Assembly: GCF_022179385.1 (NCBI RefSeq)
Contig: NZ_BPQS01000017.1
Location: 43,552-107,551 of the forward strand
DNA length: 64,000 bases
DNA from: Methylobacterium longum
GTDB taxonomy: Bacteria; Pseudomonadota; Alphaproteobacteria; Rhizobiales; Beijerinckiaceae
Direction of reading: 5' to 3'
Shown piece after piece: positions 28,646-37,816 of the stretch. The notes beneath the pieces are model-generated. The model was not told the DNA's origin, made no database searches, and worked only from the letters and a program-made list of their open reading frames with translations. The position numbers and the translations under genes are program-made. Numbering within the stretch: the stretch's first letter is position 1; each line of letters opens with the position of its first letter.

Positions 28646-29974
28646 ATGAGGCTTTGGCTCAAAATCGTAGTGGCGGTGGGCGCCCTCAGCCTCGTGGCGG
28701 CCGCCGGCGCATACACTTTGACAAGATACCCGGCGCTGATCTCCGCCCGATACACTTTGACATTGGCGACCGGTCCCGTTGGGAGCGACGGACAGAAAGT
28801 GCTCGCAGCGTTCATCCGTGATCTGTCCGCGGAGCATCCCCTCGTGCGCTTGGTTCCCGTTCCGACGGATAGCCTAGCCGATAGTGCGAAATTGCTCACG
28901 GATGGTCGAGTCGATATTGCCGTCGTTAGGAGTGACGACCAAGCGGCGGCGCATGGACGTACAATCTTCGTGCTTCGGCAGGACGGAGTCGCGGTCCTTT
29001 TGCCACCGGCATCGAAAATTGAGAGCGGGAGCGAACTCGCGGGCAAGAAGCTCGCGGTAGCAAACGGGTTCGATCCCGGCCTGCTCAAGGCCTTCACCGA
29101 GTTCTACGGCCTGAACACCGCAGACCTGATGGAAATGTCGCGGGCGGAGTTCGGGCCCGCACTAAAGGCGAGGCGCGTTGTCGCCGCCATCGTAGCTGGC
29201 CCCCTGGGACCAGGGCCGATCCCGGATGCCTTTGCCAACATCCAGAAGAGCTTCAAGGCGAAGCCATCCTACCTCGACATAGCGGAAGCGGACGCCATCG
29301 TCGCCCGATGGCCTTCTTACGAGTCGGTCGAAATCAAGCAGGGGACGTTTGGAGGCACCCCGACCGAGCCGACCGAGACGATCAACACCTTCGCCGTCCG
29401 CATCCTGCTTGTCTCGCGGGCCTCTCTGCCGGACCGCGTAGCCGGCGAGGTCACGCGGATGCTACTGACGACAAAGGCCAAGCTCGTCACCAGCTTGCCC
29501 GCCGCGGCCCAGATGGAGGCTCCCGACACGGAGATGTCTAATCTGCTTCCCGTTCATCCCGGGACGGTGGCCTATCTGGACGGCGAACAGGAGAGCCTGC
29601 TGGATCAGACGGTCAACTATTACTGGTTGGCCGTCATGGTCGTCGCCATTTTCGCCCCCCTCGTGGGCTGGGTCGCCTCTAAAAGCAGGCGACGTCACAA
29701 CAACGAGGCTAGGGCAAAACTTTGCCGGGTAGTCGAGCTTGTGACACTGGCCAAGAACGGCACGGCGGATGAGCTTGCCACAGCCGACGCGGAACTTGAA
29801 CGTATCACTGAGTGGCTTCTCCAACGGCTCGTCGCGGACGAAATCGAACGCGATCATTTTCAGCTTATCGAGCGGATCATCGTGCAACTACGCGCGACCA
29901 TTGAGAAGCGGCTCGATGACCCTGCCACCGCCGGCGCTTCCTCAAAGTGCAGGCTTAAACAGGGTCTTGCTTAG
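28646..29974 (+). CDS. TAXI-type solute-binding protein with C-terminal membrane anchor
   Basis: The 442 residues begin with a hydrophobic anchor (KIVVAVGALSLVAAAGAY), then a periplasmic-binding fold: TLATGPVGSDGQKVLAAFIRDL, VDIAVVRSDD and LAGKKLAVANGFD. This is the pattern of TAXI/NMT1-type TRAP binding proteins. A second transmembrane helix (about 330-348, YWLAVMVVAIFAPLVGWVA) leads to a cytoplasmic helical tail of about 90 residues. Ordinary TRAP binding proteins are soluble and lack such a tail, and no DctQ/DctM transporter is present. It follows the HlyD gene by 69 bp. Confidence 0.8.
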   Translation: MRLWLKIVVAVGALSLVAAAGAYTLTRYPALISARYTLTLATGPVGSDGQKVLAAFIRDLSAEHPLVRLVPVPTDSLADSAKLLTDGRVDIAVVRSDDQAAAHGRTIFVLRQDGVAVLLPPASKIESGSELAGKKLAVANGFDPGLLKAFTEFYGLNTADLMEMSRAEFGPALKARRVVAAIVAGPLGPGPIPDAFANIQKSFKAKPSYLDIAEADAIVARWPSYESVEIKQGTFGGTPTEPTETINTFAVRILLVSRASLPDRVAGEVTRMLLTTKAKLVTSLPAAAQMEAPDTEMSNLLPVHPGTVAYLDGEQESLLDQTVNYYWLAVMVVAIFAPLVGWVASKSRRRHNNEARAKLCRVVELVTLAKNGTADELATADAELERITEWLLQRLVADEIERDHFQLIERIIVQLRATIEKRLDDPATAGASSKCRLKQGLA

Positions 29975-30007
29975 GCCGAGCACACATCGCGACCCGAGTA
30001 AACGCGC

Positions 30008-30493
30008 CTACCGAACGTCGGTCGGGGGCCCTTCAATGGCCTTCCCAAGCCGCTCCAGTTCGAGCGAGTAGCAGAACAGGGAGAACAGGATCGCTAGGAC
30101 GGCGAGCGCCTTCACAAAACCTTGGCCCAGGGGCGGGAGAGCACTGAGTTCAGGCACATGCCGGAAAAAAAGCACTGAGAAAAACGCGCCGCCAAAAAAG
30201 AAGCTGGCGCGACTGGCAAACAGCAGTAGATGCCCGACGACAACGTTGCAGAATGGGATGCAGATAGGGACGCGCTGAAGTCTGATCCAATAGCAGGATT
30301 GTAGAACGATGATGCAGCCTATGACGGTCGCAAGACGCCATAATTCGAGATCCACTGGTTCTCCGAGGCGCGAGATCATCCGTCGAAAGATCGGCAGGAT
30401 GATCCACACGAGGCAGGAGGCCGCTGCGGTCTGCAGGATGAGTAGGCCACCGTAAATGGCCGCTCGTCGTGACGTTCGGGAAATCAATTGCAA
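30008..30493 (-). CDS. Four-helix membrane protein, unknown function
   Basis: The 161 residues have hydrophobic segments at about 13-33, 52-68, 80-108 and 125-145 and end in a short polar tail. No motif is recognisable. The apparent start is TTG at 30493, so the true N-terminus is uncertain. It is convergent with the TAXI gene, 33 bp away. Confidence 0.6.
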   Translation of the reverse strand: MQLISRTSRRAAIYGGLLILQTAAASCLVWIILPIFRRMISRLGEPVDLELWRLATVIGCIIVLQSCYWIRLQRVPICIPFCNVVVGHLLLFASRASFFFGGAFFSVLFFRHVPELSALPPLGQGFVKALAVLAILFSLFCYSLELERLGKAIEGPPTDVR

Positions 30494-30853
30494 CAGGATT
30501 TATCCAGACAGGCCGCGGTGAAGGACAGCTTTAGCTCGATACCCGCCGACACCGAGCGCTCGCGTCTCCGATTAGACCTTCAAAAAGGCGGCCGGCCATA
30601 TCTCGATCACAACCCACCATTCGGCAAATGCCCACTTTGTCGATCTCTCGCCTGCAAGCGGAGCAGCGCAAATTCACCCGACCCAGTCTTAAGGCTCTGT
30701 TTCATCAAGCGCCAGGAAGCGGACCTTCCACCCTTCCGCAAAGGGTCGCAACCAGACCCGAGCCTCTCGCCCCAAAGCGGAAGCTCAACCTCTGGCTCAA
30801 CACTGCATGGTAGGTCCTGCCACTCGTACCCGAAAGCGGCTGCTGGAGGACCT
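30494..30853. repeat. Intergenic stretch with AAGCGGAC-type repeats
   Basis: GGAAGCGGACCTTCC occurs at 30715-30729. It is followed by a related AAAGCGGAAGCTC near 30775 and CGAAAGCGGCTGCTGG near 30831. The same motif class is found at 25311 and 26440. No gene is supported here. Confidence 0.45.
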
Positions 30854-31078
30854 TTACTGTGTCATCAGCACCATGCCGCTGATCGGACCCACGCCCTTGG
30901 GTACCGGTACGCTGGTCGCGTCGTAGTTGGCGTTGAGGTAGAGATTCGGCCCTTCGTAGAGGTTCACCTGCTGCGCCACCACGACCGTGTAGGCAGACTG
31001 ATCCGCCACCGGCTTGTGTGAGTCGATCACGAGGCGTCCGGCGGGCAAGTAGATCGCGCCCAGCGCTGTCTGTGCCGG
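30854..31078 (-). pseudogene. C-terminal remnant, possibly of a TadG-like pilus assembly protein
   Basis: The frame reads ALGAIYLPAGRLVIDSHKPV, then DQSAYTVVVAQQVNLYEGPN and LYLNANYDATSVPVPKGVG, ending at TAA. An in-frame stop precedes it, so no N-terminus exists. The pattern resembles the C-terminal part of Tad-type pilus assembly proteins of this group as I recall them. A search would be needed to confirm. It is a relic with no pilus genes nearby. Confidence 0.5.
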
Positions 31079-31188
31079 TTGCAGTGTTGCTCATTGCGCC
31101 TGAGCCAGATGCAGTTCGGCCCATGGAGCTGGGGTGGGCCGGCGGACGAAGACCGCGCAACCGCCGACCTGAGGTACGACCGCCCACC

Positions 31189-31533
31189 TCAGTTTTCCTC
31201 GGCCAGCATGATGGTTAGCACGCGACTCGTGACCGCCGGATCGGCCGGGTCGGGCGAGGCGAAGCGCGGACAGAGGTCGTCGCAGTCGATCTTCCAGAAG
31301 CAGCGATAACCCGCGACCGCGGCCACGCCAAAGTCGTGCTCGCCGTGCGGATCGTTGTCGGCATCGAAACGGTCGAAGCCACGCACCGCCGCCAGCAGCG
31401 CGGCGCGGGCCACGCTCGGCAGCGCTGCGACCCCGGCACTCATCACGACCCGCCCGCCGGAGAAGCTCCGGCGGAAGGCATCGTTTAGGTCGCGCACTCG
31501 GTGCGGGTGCTCGGCGGGGTGCGAAACGTCCAT
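31189..31533 (-). CDS. DUF3768 protein
   Basis: The 114 residues show the DUF3768 pattern: RVRDLNDAFRRSFSGGRVVMSAGV, FDADNDPHGEHDFG, CFWKIDCDD and SPDPADPAVTSRVLTIMLAEE. The family is common on alphaproteobacterial plasmids and islands. Its function is unknown. It follows the preceding gene by 4 bp and is probably co-transcribed from the promoter near 32400. Confidence 0.85.
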   Translation of the reverse strand: MDVSHPAEHPHRVRDLNDAFRRSFSGGRVVMSAGVAALPSVARAALLAAVRGFDRFDADNDPHGEHDFGVAAVAGYRCFWKIDCDDLCPRFASPDPADPAVTSRVLTIMLAEEN

Positions 31534-31537
31534 AGTC

Positions 31538-32224
31538 TTAGCCCACCCCCTCGCGCGAGCCGGGCGGCAACAATCCGAGATCCTTGCGAGCACGGGTGAT
31601 CTCGCCGTCGTCGGGAAAGTCGCGCCAGCGCAGCACAAAGCGGTCGTCCGCCTTGGTGTAGAGGACCACCGCTTCCCACCAGCCTTCCATCGGCCCCTGG
31701 CAGGCAAGCACGACGCTGCCGATGCCGATGGCTGACCAGTCACGCGGCGCCGAGGGGGGCCCGCCTGAGCCGTCCGTGCCGCCGATGGCACCTGACTGCG
31801 TCGCGGCGGGCGAAGGGGCGCTCGTGGCCTTGCCAGCGGCCTTGAGGGGCATGGGCATATCGGGGAGGCCGGCGGTGGCCATCAAGCGGGCGAACGCCCC
31901 AGCGGCGCAGAACGGGACGAACGCTTTGCCGCTGGCGAACAGTCGGCCCCGCGCCAAACCAGTGGCGAGGGCGTGGTGTTCCTTGCCCACCGCCAGGGCG
32001 TGCAGGCCCATCAGCGCGGCGGCGCGGCTGGCGCCCTCGGCATCGGCCGCCGAGAAGGCGCTGGCATGGGGGCGACCCCGCTCGTCGCAGCCAAAGAGGA
32101 TCAGGCCCGGGGCAGTAGCCGGCGGCGCCTCCTTTGGCGCGGGATCACCGAGCGGTGGGGAGGGAGGCACAAGGGCGATAGATGGCAGCGCCGGGGCGGC
32201 AAGGGGGATGGTTTCGGGGGTCAT
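31538..32224 (-). CDS. Hypothetical Pro/Ala-rich protein, partner of DUF3768
   Basis: The 228 residues start MTPETIPLAAPALPS with a Pro/Ala-rich N-terminal segment. A central part follows (LILFGCDERGRPHASAFS, then AALMGLHALAVGKEHHALA), and the C-terminal domain WEAVVLYTKADDRFVLRWRDFPDD is predicted to be mainly beta. The family is unknown to me. It is the first gene of a two-gene unit with DUF3768, as on other mobile elements. Confidence 0.65.
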   Translation of the reverse strand: MTPETIPLAAPALPSIALVPPSPPLGDPAPKEAPPATAPGLILFGCDERGRPHASAFSAADAEGASRAAALMGLHALAVGKEHHALATGLARGRLFASGKAFVPFCAAGAFARLMATAGLPDMPMPLKAAGKATSAPSPAATQSGAIGGTDGSGGPPSAPRDWSAIGIGSVVLACQGPMEGWWEAVVLYTKADDRFVLRWRDFPDDGEITRARKDLGLLPPGSREGVG

Positions 32225-32399
32225 TGGTAGGCTCCAGAAACGACGAAGGCGACCCGAAGGCCGCCTTGCGTGGGGTAGACGCTTGTTGCTGAGGCTGCGG
32301 CCGCTGCGGGGCACGTCGCCTGAGAAGAAACCTCGGCGGCGGTTGGTAGGCGATCAAAGCGGGCATTCTGTGCATCGCAAAAAAGGTGCAACTAAACGC

Positions 32400-32428
32400 A
32401 ATTTATAGACATCTATTCCTAATGTCAA
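32400..32428 (-). promoter_or_regulatory. Probable sigma-70 promoter
   Basis: On the minus strand TTGACA (32423-32428) is followed after 17 bp by TAAATT, or after 15 bp by TATAAA. It lies in AT-rich DNA about 180 bp before the start at 32224. Confidence 0.5.
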
Positions 32429-32895
32429 GGTAGGGTTGTAAATTCGCTTTTGAAGCGATGAGACATGTCGTCTGGACCGAAGGGTCTGCACACTCTTCGC
32501 CGGGCAAGCAGCGCAACGTCCGGAGACTTACCGCCCATGTCGAACGGATCAGGGATTATGGCGGCCGAAAACACAAAGCTCGGGACGGTTAGGATTCGCT
32601 ATCCGTCCGCCGGCCAGCTTAGATTCCCTTGGGTAAATACCAATTGCAAACGTAGCCCGCGCGCTGCCTGTGGAGCTAAGCCAAGGCAAAGCAAAGCTAC
32701 CTCACACTAGTTGCTACAGATGCCTAAAAAGGCGCCTGTATATGAACCCCCGTGCCCGGATGGCTAAGTTAACCCTGTGAGAGCATACCCACCACTGGTG
32801 AGTGGCTGCCTTACCCCCTGCTGACCGCTGGGACACCTCATGCCCAACCCCGTCATGAGAGCATGAGCCCATGAGCAACACTGGAGACCATACCC
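32429..32895. other. AT-richer divergent intergenic region
   Basis: This is the rest of a roughly 670-bp gap between two divergent units. It has no supported gene. Near 32840-32905 short repeated CATGAGCA/CATACCC words occur just before the downstream start. They could be control sites, but this is not established. Confidence 0.4.
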
Positions 32896-33492
32896 ATGAG
32901 CAGCACCGCCGCCGCCCGCCAGATCACCAACGCTTACGGAGAGTGGGCCACGGCTTTGCAGCAAGATGGCTGGACCCCGTACTTGTTGACCCTGATGTTC
33001 CGGCAGTTGCGGGGTTCGCCTACGGCGGTCGCGCGCCAGATGGAACGTGAGGCGGAGCGGGTCTACGGCCGGTTCGTCACCCGCGTGCACCGCAATCCGA
33101 TGGCGCCGTCGAGCTTCGGCCGCCTTCCCGTGTGGATCTGCAGCCCCGACTTCCCCGTCTTCAAGCATGCGAAGCAGAGCTTGGATGACGTCACGATCAA
33201 CGCTGGGCGCCACCTACATACCCTCAGCTTTCAGCCCCCGCCCCAGCATTCGCGGCTGCGCGAGCCCGTCGATGAGCATTTCACGGCATGCCAGAACCTC
33301 TACGTTCGGCCAGACCTTCCCTTGCTGCGCCTGCACGCCGTGCCGATCACCCACAGTCTCGAAGGCGTGGTCGATTATGCGCTGAAGGCGCTGCGGCAGG
33401 GCCTGATCGGCGACGACGGCGTGTTCGTCCTCCCCAGAAGTCGGTCGGAGATGCCGGTGCGGAGCTGTTTCCCGCACGGGCCGCGCGGCTAG
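32896..33492 (+). CDS. Possible HUH-type Rep-like protein
   Basis: The 198 residues have, in order, a hydrophobic strand YLLTLMF (29-35), an HLHTLSF segment (His106, His108), and YALK (Tyr161, Lys164) in a helix. That is the motif 1, HUH and YxxK order of small replication initiators and transposition endonucleases. No second tyrosine is seen. The spacing is looser than in well-known families, so this is a structural guess. It lies near AlpA and the integrase, where a replication or mobility protein would be expected. Confidence 0.45.
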   Translation: MSSTAAARQITNAYGEWATALQQDGWTPYLLTLMFRQLRGSPTAVARQMEREAERVYGRFVTRVHRNPMAPSSFGRLPVWICSPDFPVFKHAKQSLDDVTINAGRHLHTLSFQPPPQHSRLREPVDEHFTACQNLYVRPDLPLLRLHAVPITHSLEGVVDYALKALRQGLIGDDGVFVLPRSRSEMPVRSCFPHGPRG

Positions 33493-33732
33493 GAGCACAG
33501 CACCCGCCGTTCATGCGTCTCAGCCGTTGCTCACTCCAGCAAACGAATGGGTTTGGCCTTGCGGCCAGCCGATCACTAATCGACTGAGACACATCAATGT
33601 GTCGATGCTTGTGGGCTGCGAGGTGCAGCAGCCCTACCGCAGCGATGACCTGCCAATTTCGGAAAGCGAGAGACGTCCCGCCTGCAAGCGGTTGCAAGCC
33701 TTAGTACGCGCGGGCGGAGAAGTGCGCTGGTA

Positions 33733-34683
33733 TTATCTCGAATTGTAATATTCCTCCATCACTTCAACGAACACGCGCAACCGGCGCATGCCCTCACGTC
33801 GTTGCTCCAGTGTCAAATCAGGCCACGAACGCTGCGCCGCCGGTTGCGTGCCCCAAGCAGACTTCCGTGGTGGTTTGCCCGGTTTCCGATCAACATCATC
33901 ATTCAAATCCGCGAAGTAATGGTCAGGTCCTGCTTCAGGTGCCTCCGCCTTGCGCCGCGCAGCCTCCTGCTCGCGCAGGCACTCAATGCCGTGCCTTTTG
34001 ATCAACGGCATTACGTCTTCAGGTTTGAACCCCGCGTGATAGCGTCGGTCGAGCATGAGGGCATAGACCCGAACACGCCGTTTCACTTTGTTGCTTTTGG
34101 CTTGGAAAACGAAACGCAGCACGTGCCGGAGCATATTGTTTCGCGCGTTCAGCGTATTTTTTGGACGGCGCCCTAACCCACCCCAACCCGGGTGCTTGAT
34201 GAACTGCTCCCACGCTCGATCCGTCCGGATCATGTGGTAGGCCGCCGCATAGGCCGCAGCGATAATGCCGATACGGTGCTCTCGAAATCCCGTGTCGAGG
34301 GTGATCCAGGCAGTCTGTGCCGCATGGGCCGCGACGACCGGTTGCCCTCGTGCCATGCCGATGATCGCTAACGGATCGGTGATTGTGATCGTTGCTGGCC
34401 CTTCATCGTCATCGGCCGAAAGGTGCGTAACGCACCCTTTCGGGCCGCGTGTCCGACGGCTTCCGGAAGGCAGTAGCGAGTTAGGTGGCGTCGTCACCCC
34501 CGGAGGCTTATCAGCCGACGGGCATGTGCGATGACGGTTCCCAGGATTGACGAGTCGCTTGTTCCCCAACACGGGCGACGTATCGGAGCGGCGCGGCCAG
34601 TTCGATTGGGGCAGGCGAAACTTCAATCCAGCCTTCGCCTTGTTCTCCGCCAGGACGCTTGGTGAAAGTTTAAGCGTTGCCAT
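33733..34683 (-). CDS. Hypothetical island protein
   Basis: The 316 residues start MATLKLSPSVLAENKAKAG. A disordered basic N-terminal part (about 1-85) is followed by a folded region with TITITDPLAIIGMARGQPVV (about 95-115) and HHM-free helical segments around RNNMLRHVLRFVFQAK. The C-terminus is highly charged (GMRRLRVFVEVMEEYYNSR). The basic charge suggests nucleic-acid binding, but no motif supports a family. Confidence 0.6.
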   Translation of the reverse strand: MATLKLSPSVLAENKAKAGLKFRLPQSNWPRRSDTSPVLGNKRLVNPGNRHRTCPSADKPPGVTTPPNSLLPSGSRRTRGPKGCVTHLSADDDEGPATITITDPLAIIGMARGQPVVAAHAAQTAWITLDTGFREHRIGIIAAAYAAAYHMIRTDRAWEQFIKHPGWGGLGRRPKNTLNARNNMLRHVLRFVFQAKSNKVKRRVRVYALMLDRRYHAGFKPEDVMPLIKRHGIECLREQEAARRKAEAPEAGPDHYFADLNDDVDRKPGKPPRKSAWGTQPAAQRSWPDLTLEQRREGMRRLRVFVEVMEEYYNSR

Positions 34684-34787
34684 TTCAACCTCAGTGCTAA
34701 ATTCGATAATCTCTGGCGATTATTGGGGCCTGCGTTTGCCGACTCGGAGCAGGCGGCTGAAATGTAGTCATGCGTTGCATTTTGGAT

Positions 34788-35027
34788 TTAGATCCTCACA
34801 CCCGTCTCAAGCAGGGTTCGGATGTCTTCACACCGCCACGCGGTGATGCGCGGCCCAAGCTTTATCGGCTGCGGGTATCGTCCAGTACGCACTCCCTCCC
34901 ACCAGGACGACTTGCTGATCGGCAGGGGTCCTCGCGGTGCAAGAATGTTGGCGAGGCGGACGAAGCCAGTGGCTGGCAAGCCATCCGAACATGGCGTAAT
35001 TGATACCAAGTCTTCTGCGACGGGCAT
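34788..35027 (-). CDS. AlpA-family DNA-binding protein / excisionase-like regulator
   Basis: The 79 residues are a winged-helix AlpA/MerR-type domain: FVRLANILAPRGPLPISKSSWWEGVRTGRYP, then PIKLGPRITAWRCEDIRTLLE. AlpA-like proteins switch on island excision by controlling integrase activity or expression. It lies 1.2 kb from the integrase and on the same strand, the common order in P4-type islands. Confidence 0.85.
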   Translation of the reverse strand: MPVAEDLVSITPCSDGLPATGFVRLANILAPRGPLPISKSSWWEGVRTGRYPQPIKLGPRITAWRCEDIRTLLETGVRI

Positions 35028-35139
35028 TTGTTCTGTCCCCTACTTCGAAGGCGTTTGCCTTTCGAACGAAGAGAAGAATGGCGTCAGCGCAATCTCGAGG
35101 AAATTCAAGTTCCAGGTTGCACGATGAAAACGCCAGTTC

Positions 35140-36162
35140 CTAGAGTGGTTTATGCAAAAATCTAGAATGTTTCAAAGCCACATAAGCGCCTTTCGGCAGC
35201 GGCGGTGGCGAAATTGCTTCTGCGGCAAAGCCGGGCGGAAAATTTGGGAAACTTACGGCCTGTAGCGATCTTGGATCGAGCCTCTGACGAAGCAAAGCAA
35301 TTACCCCACAGCATCGCGCGATATATAGGCGCAATTCGTCAGGTTGAGCGAAAATTTCATCAACTGCTGCTGCGAATCCGGGCTGCGCTGGATCGATTGA
35401 GAACTCCAAGCCGGGATGGTAGCGCTCGATATAGTGGAATGGCGCGGCCGGTCCCAATTTAAGCCATAGCGCCGTGAACGTGCGCTTAGACATTTTCCAT
35501 TTGTACTTGAATCCATTCCCCTGCATCACACGAAATGCTTTGTCTAAGCTGGCGGTATCCCTCGCTCGGTCGGTGGTTGGCTCGTAGGCAATGAGGAACC
35601 ATGCAACGTCCGAGACAAGATCGAGGTGACTGTAGGGGTGACCATCCCATTCCCAAACATCGAAAATCGGAAGAGTGAGCGCGTCGAACGAACATATGCG
35701 GCGCAGCACATCGACACGGATATGACGCAACGCGAGAGTCAGATCAGCCGGTGGTAGCTCATCCAATGTTTGTGCAGTGGAATCCTGCGTGAGATACGAG
35801 ACAATACACGCGGTGATCGCCGCCGGGTGATCGCCGGGCACCGTCGGCCAACGGAGCCAAGCGATGAACTTGAACAGCGCTTCGAGGAAAGAATCACGGT
35901 CATCGTTCCGCTCATCCAGCAATCGGGCGAGGGCGGCATCGATGCCGCCCTGTTGGGCGGGTGTGGGCGACGGCCTGCCTTTGGATGGCTGCCGGGAGCG
36001 TTGCCATCGGTAGATCGAGGCCAACGAGGTATCGAGGCCGGCTGCGGCTTCCGCGGGTTGAAGACCCTTCTGCCGCGCCGCCACGAACCGGGCGATGATC
36101 GCATCTTGCTCGGCTACGGTATGACGCTTGGCAGGTGGGCGCCGGGGTCGAAGGCGTCGCAC
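35140..36162 (-). CDS. HTH protein of unknown function next to the integrase
   Basis: The 340 residues start at a GTG with a GGAGGG-like ribosome-binding site. Residues about 15-55 form a transposase-like helix-turn-helix (QDAIIARFVAARQKGLQPAEAAAGLDTSLASIYRWQR). The rest, including KYKWKMSKRTFTALWLKLGPAAPFHYIERYHP, has no recognised domain. It is 31 bp downstream of the integrase on the same strand, so it may act in island maintenance or transfer. Confidence 0.7.
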   Translation of the reverse strand: MRRLRPRRPPAKRHTVAEQDAIIARFVAARQKGLQPAEAAAGLDTSLASIYRWQRSRQPSKGRPSPTPAQQGGIDAALARLLDERNDDRDSFLEALFKFIAWLRWPTVPGDHPAAITACIVSYLTQDSTAQTLDELPPADLTLALRHIRVDVLRRICSFDALTLPIFDVWEWDGHPYSHLDLVSDVAWFLIAYEPTTDRARDTASLDKAFRVMQGNGFKYKWKMSKRTFTALWLKLGPAAPFHYIERYHPGLEFSIDPAQPGFAAAVDEIFAQPDELRLYIARCCGVIALLRQRLDPRSLQAVSFPNFPPGFAAEAISPPPLPKGAYVALKHSRFLHKPL

Positions 36163-36193
36163 GCTTGGGGAACCCTCCGTAAGCCTTCGGACA

Positions 36194-37372
36194 CTACAGG
36201 GCCGCTACGAACGTGGTCCATTGATCCATCAGATCGCGCCGCTTGGCCAGCAGGTCGCCACGCCGGTAGGCCGCCTCGACCCGGTTCTCGACCGCGTGCG
36301 CCAGCGCCATCTCCGCTACCTCGCGCGGCAGGGTCGTCGCCTCGGCCGCCCAGTCACGGAACGACGAGCGGAAGCCGTGCGCGGTGATCGGCACCGCCAT
36401 TCGCTGCAGCGCCTTGAAAAATACTATGTTCGACAGCCGCCTCGTGCCATCTCGCCCCGGAAAGACGAGCGCGCTGTCGCCTGCCAATCCCTTCGCCTGG
36501 GTCAAGACTTCACGCGCCCTTACGCTGAGCGGCACCCGATGCTCACGGCCCGCCTTCATCCGCGCAGCCGGCACGGTCCAGAGCGCCTCAGCTTCGTTGA
36601 TCTCGGACCAGTGCGCCCCAAGCACCTCACCGGTGCGTGCCGCCGTCAGGATCAAAAATTCAAAGGCGAGGCGGCCGATGTCGCCCTGCCCGGACATCGC
36701 CCTCAGGCGCGCGACGAAGGCGGGGACCTCTGTGTAGGGTAGCGCCGCGTGATGCTTTTCTCGCTCGCCCTGTTTCGGCAAGCCCCGGGTGACTCCCTCG
36801 ACCGGATTGTCGCCGCTGCGATGCCCGGCCGCCTTCGCCCAATCAAGCACCGTGCCGATTCGCTGGCGCACGCGACTGGCCGTTTCACCCTTCGTCAGCC
36901 AGATCGGCGCGAGCGCCCTTAAAACATCGGGGGTCTCGATCTGGTCGACGCGCTTCGAGCCAATATGCGGGTTCGCGTAGGTGCGCAGCGTCGTGATCCA
37001 CTGCGCCGTGTGCTTCGCATTTTTCCAAGTGGCCTTATGCTCAGCGTGCACCGTTTCGGCCGCCTCGGCGAAGGTTGGGACGGTCACCACTCCCTTGCGC
37101 TTATCAGCAACTGGATCGCCGCCGTTCCGAGCGATTCTGCGATAGGCAAGCGCCTTCTCCCGCGCCTCTGCGAGACTTACGAGCCCAACCCCGCCGAACC
37201 CGATGTCACGACGCTTCCCCTGCACGACGATGCGGAGGATCCACCGCTTCGAACCTGACGGATCAACCAAGAGATAGAGGCCATGGCCATCGGCGTAGCG
37301 CCCCGGAGTCTTGAGAGAGCGTATCTGCACGCTCGTCAACGCTTTCTCGGGGTGCCGCCCCTTGCCTCCCAT
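36194..37372 (-). CDS. int: P4-type tyrosine integrase
   Basis: The 392 residues hold an N-terminal arm-binding domain (DUF4102-like, RYADGHGLYLLVDPSGSKRWI), a core-binding domain, and a catalytic domain with Arg in TAARTGEVLG, H-x-x-R in HGFRSSFRDW, then LAHAVENRVEAAYRRGD carrying the late His and the probable Tyr nucleophile. It would integrate and excise the island. It is intact and lies 178 bp inside the right direct repeat. Confidence 0.95.
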   Translation of the reverse strand: MGGKGRHPEKALTSVQIRSLKTPGRYADGHGLYLLVDPSGSKRWILRIVVQGKRRDIGFGGVGLVSLAEAREKALAYRRIARNGGDPVADKRKGVVTVPTFAEAAETVHAEHKATWKNAKHTAQWITTLRTYANPHIGSKRVDQIETPDVLRALAPIWLTKGETASRVRQRIGTVLDWAKAAGHRSGDNPVEGVTRGLPKQGEREKHHAALPYTEVPAFVARLRAMSGQGDIGRLAFEFLILTAARTGEVLGAHWSEINEAEALWTVPAARMKAGREHRVPLSVRAREVLTQAKGLAGDSALVFPGRDGTRRLSNIVFFKALQRMAVPITAHGFRSSFRDWAAEATTLPREVAEMALAHAVENRVEAAYRRGDLLAKRRDLMDQWTTFVAAL

Positions 37373-37549
37373 TGCCGGACCCGCCCAATTCTAAAAAGCC
37401 ATTGTAGCCCACATTCGAGGTGGGCTGCCAGCGGATTGTAATGGATGATGCCGGACAAACTCGTCGATTCGCTGTAGCGGATATATGATTGGAATAATTG
37501 CAGTTTTTGGCCGGCGTTGGCTGATATTGCATCTCCTCGGACAATGAAC
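37373..37549. other. Integrase upstream region, AT-rich
   Basis: A 7-bp inverted repeat with a 7-base loop (AGCCCAC...GTGGGCT, 37406-37426) lies 34 bp before the integrase start. It could be an operator or terminator. No gene is present from here to the USP gene stop at 37817. Confidence 0.4.
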
Positions 37550-37571
37550 GAAGGCGGTCCTGGGCGCCGCC
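37550..37571. repeat. Putative attR direct repeat
   Basis: GAAGGCGGTCCTGGGC followed by GCCGCC matches the left copy at 9248 except for one base. Beyond it the DNA is again high-GC and resembles the core. Confidence 0.75.
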
Positions 37572-37816
37572 TTTCACGCGCGGGAGGGCCCCAAACCACC
37601 AAAGCGGCAACCCGACAGCGGGAACACGCTCCGCCCCTGCGTCTGGCCGTCGGCCTGCGCCGAGCGCGAGGTCCCCGAACCGCCGCCGAGGGCCCACCGG
37701 TGCGACCGGACCAAGTGCGGGATTCGCCCGGAACGGCGGCGGCGCCGCCGCGGACGCGACGGACCGAGGCACGGTTCGACGCAGGCCTGCCCGTCCCGAT
37801 GCGGGCCGCCCCAAGT

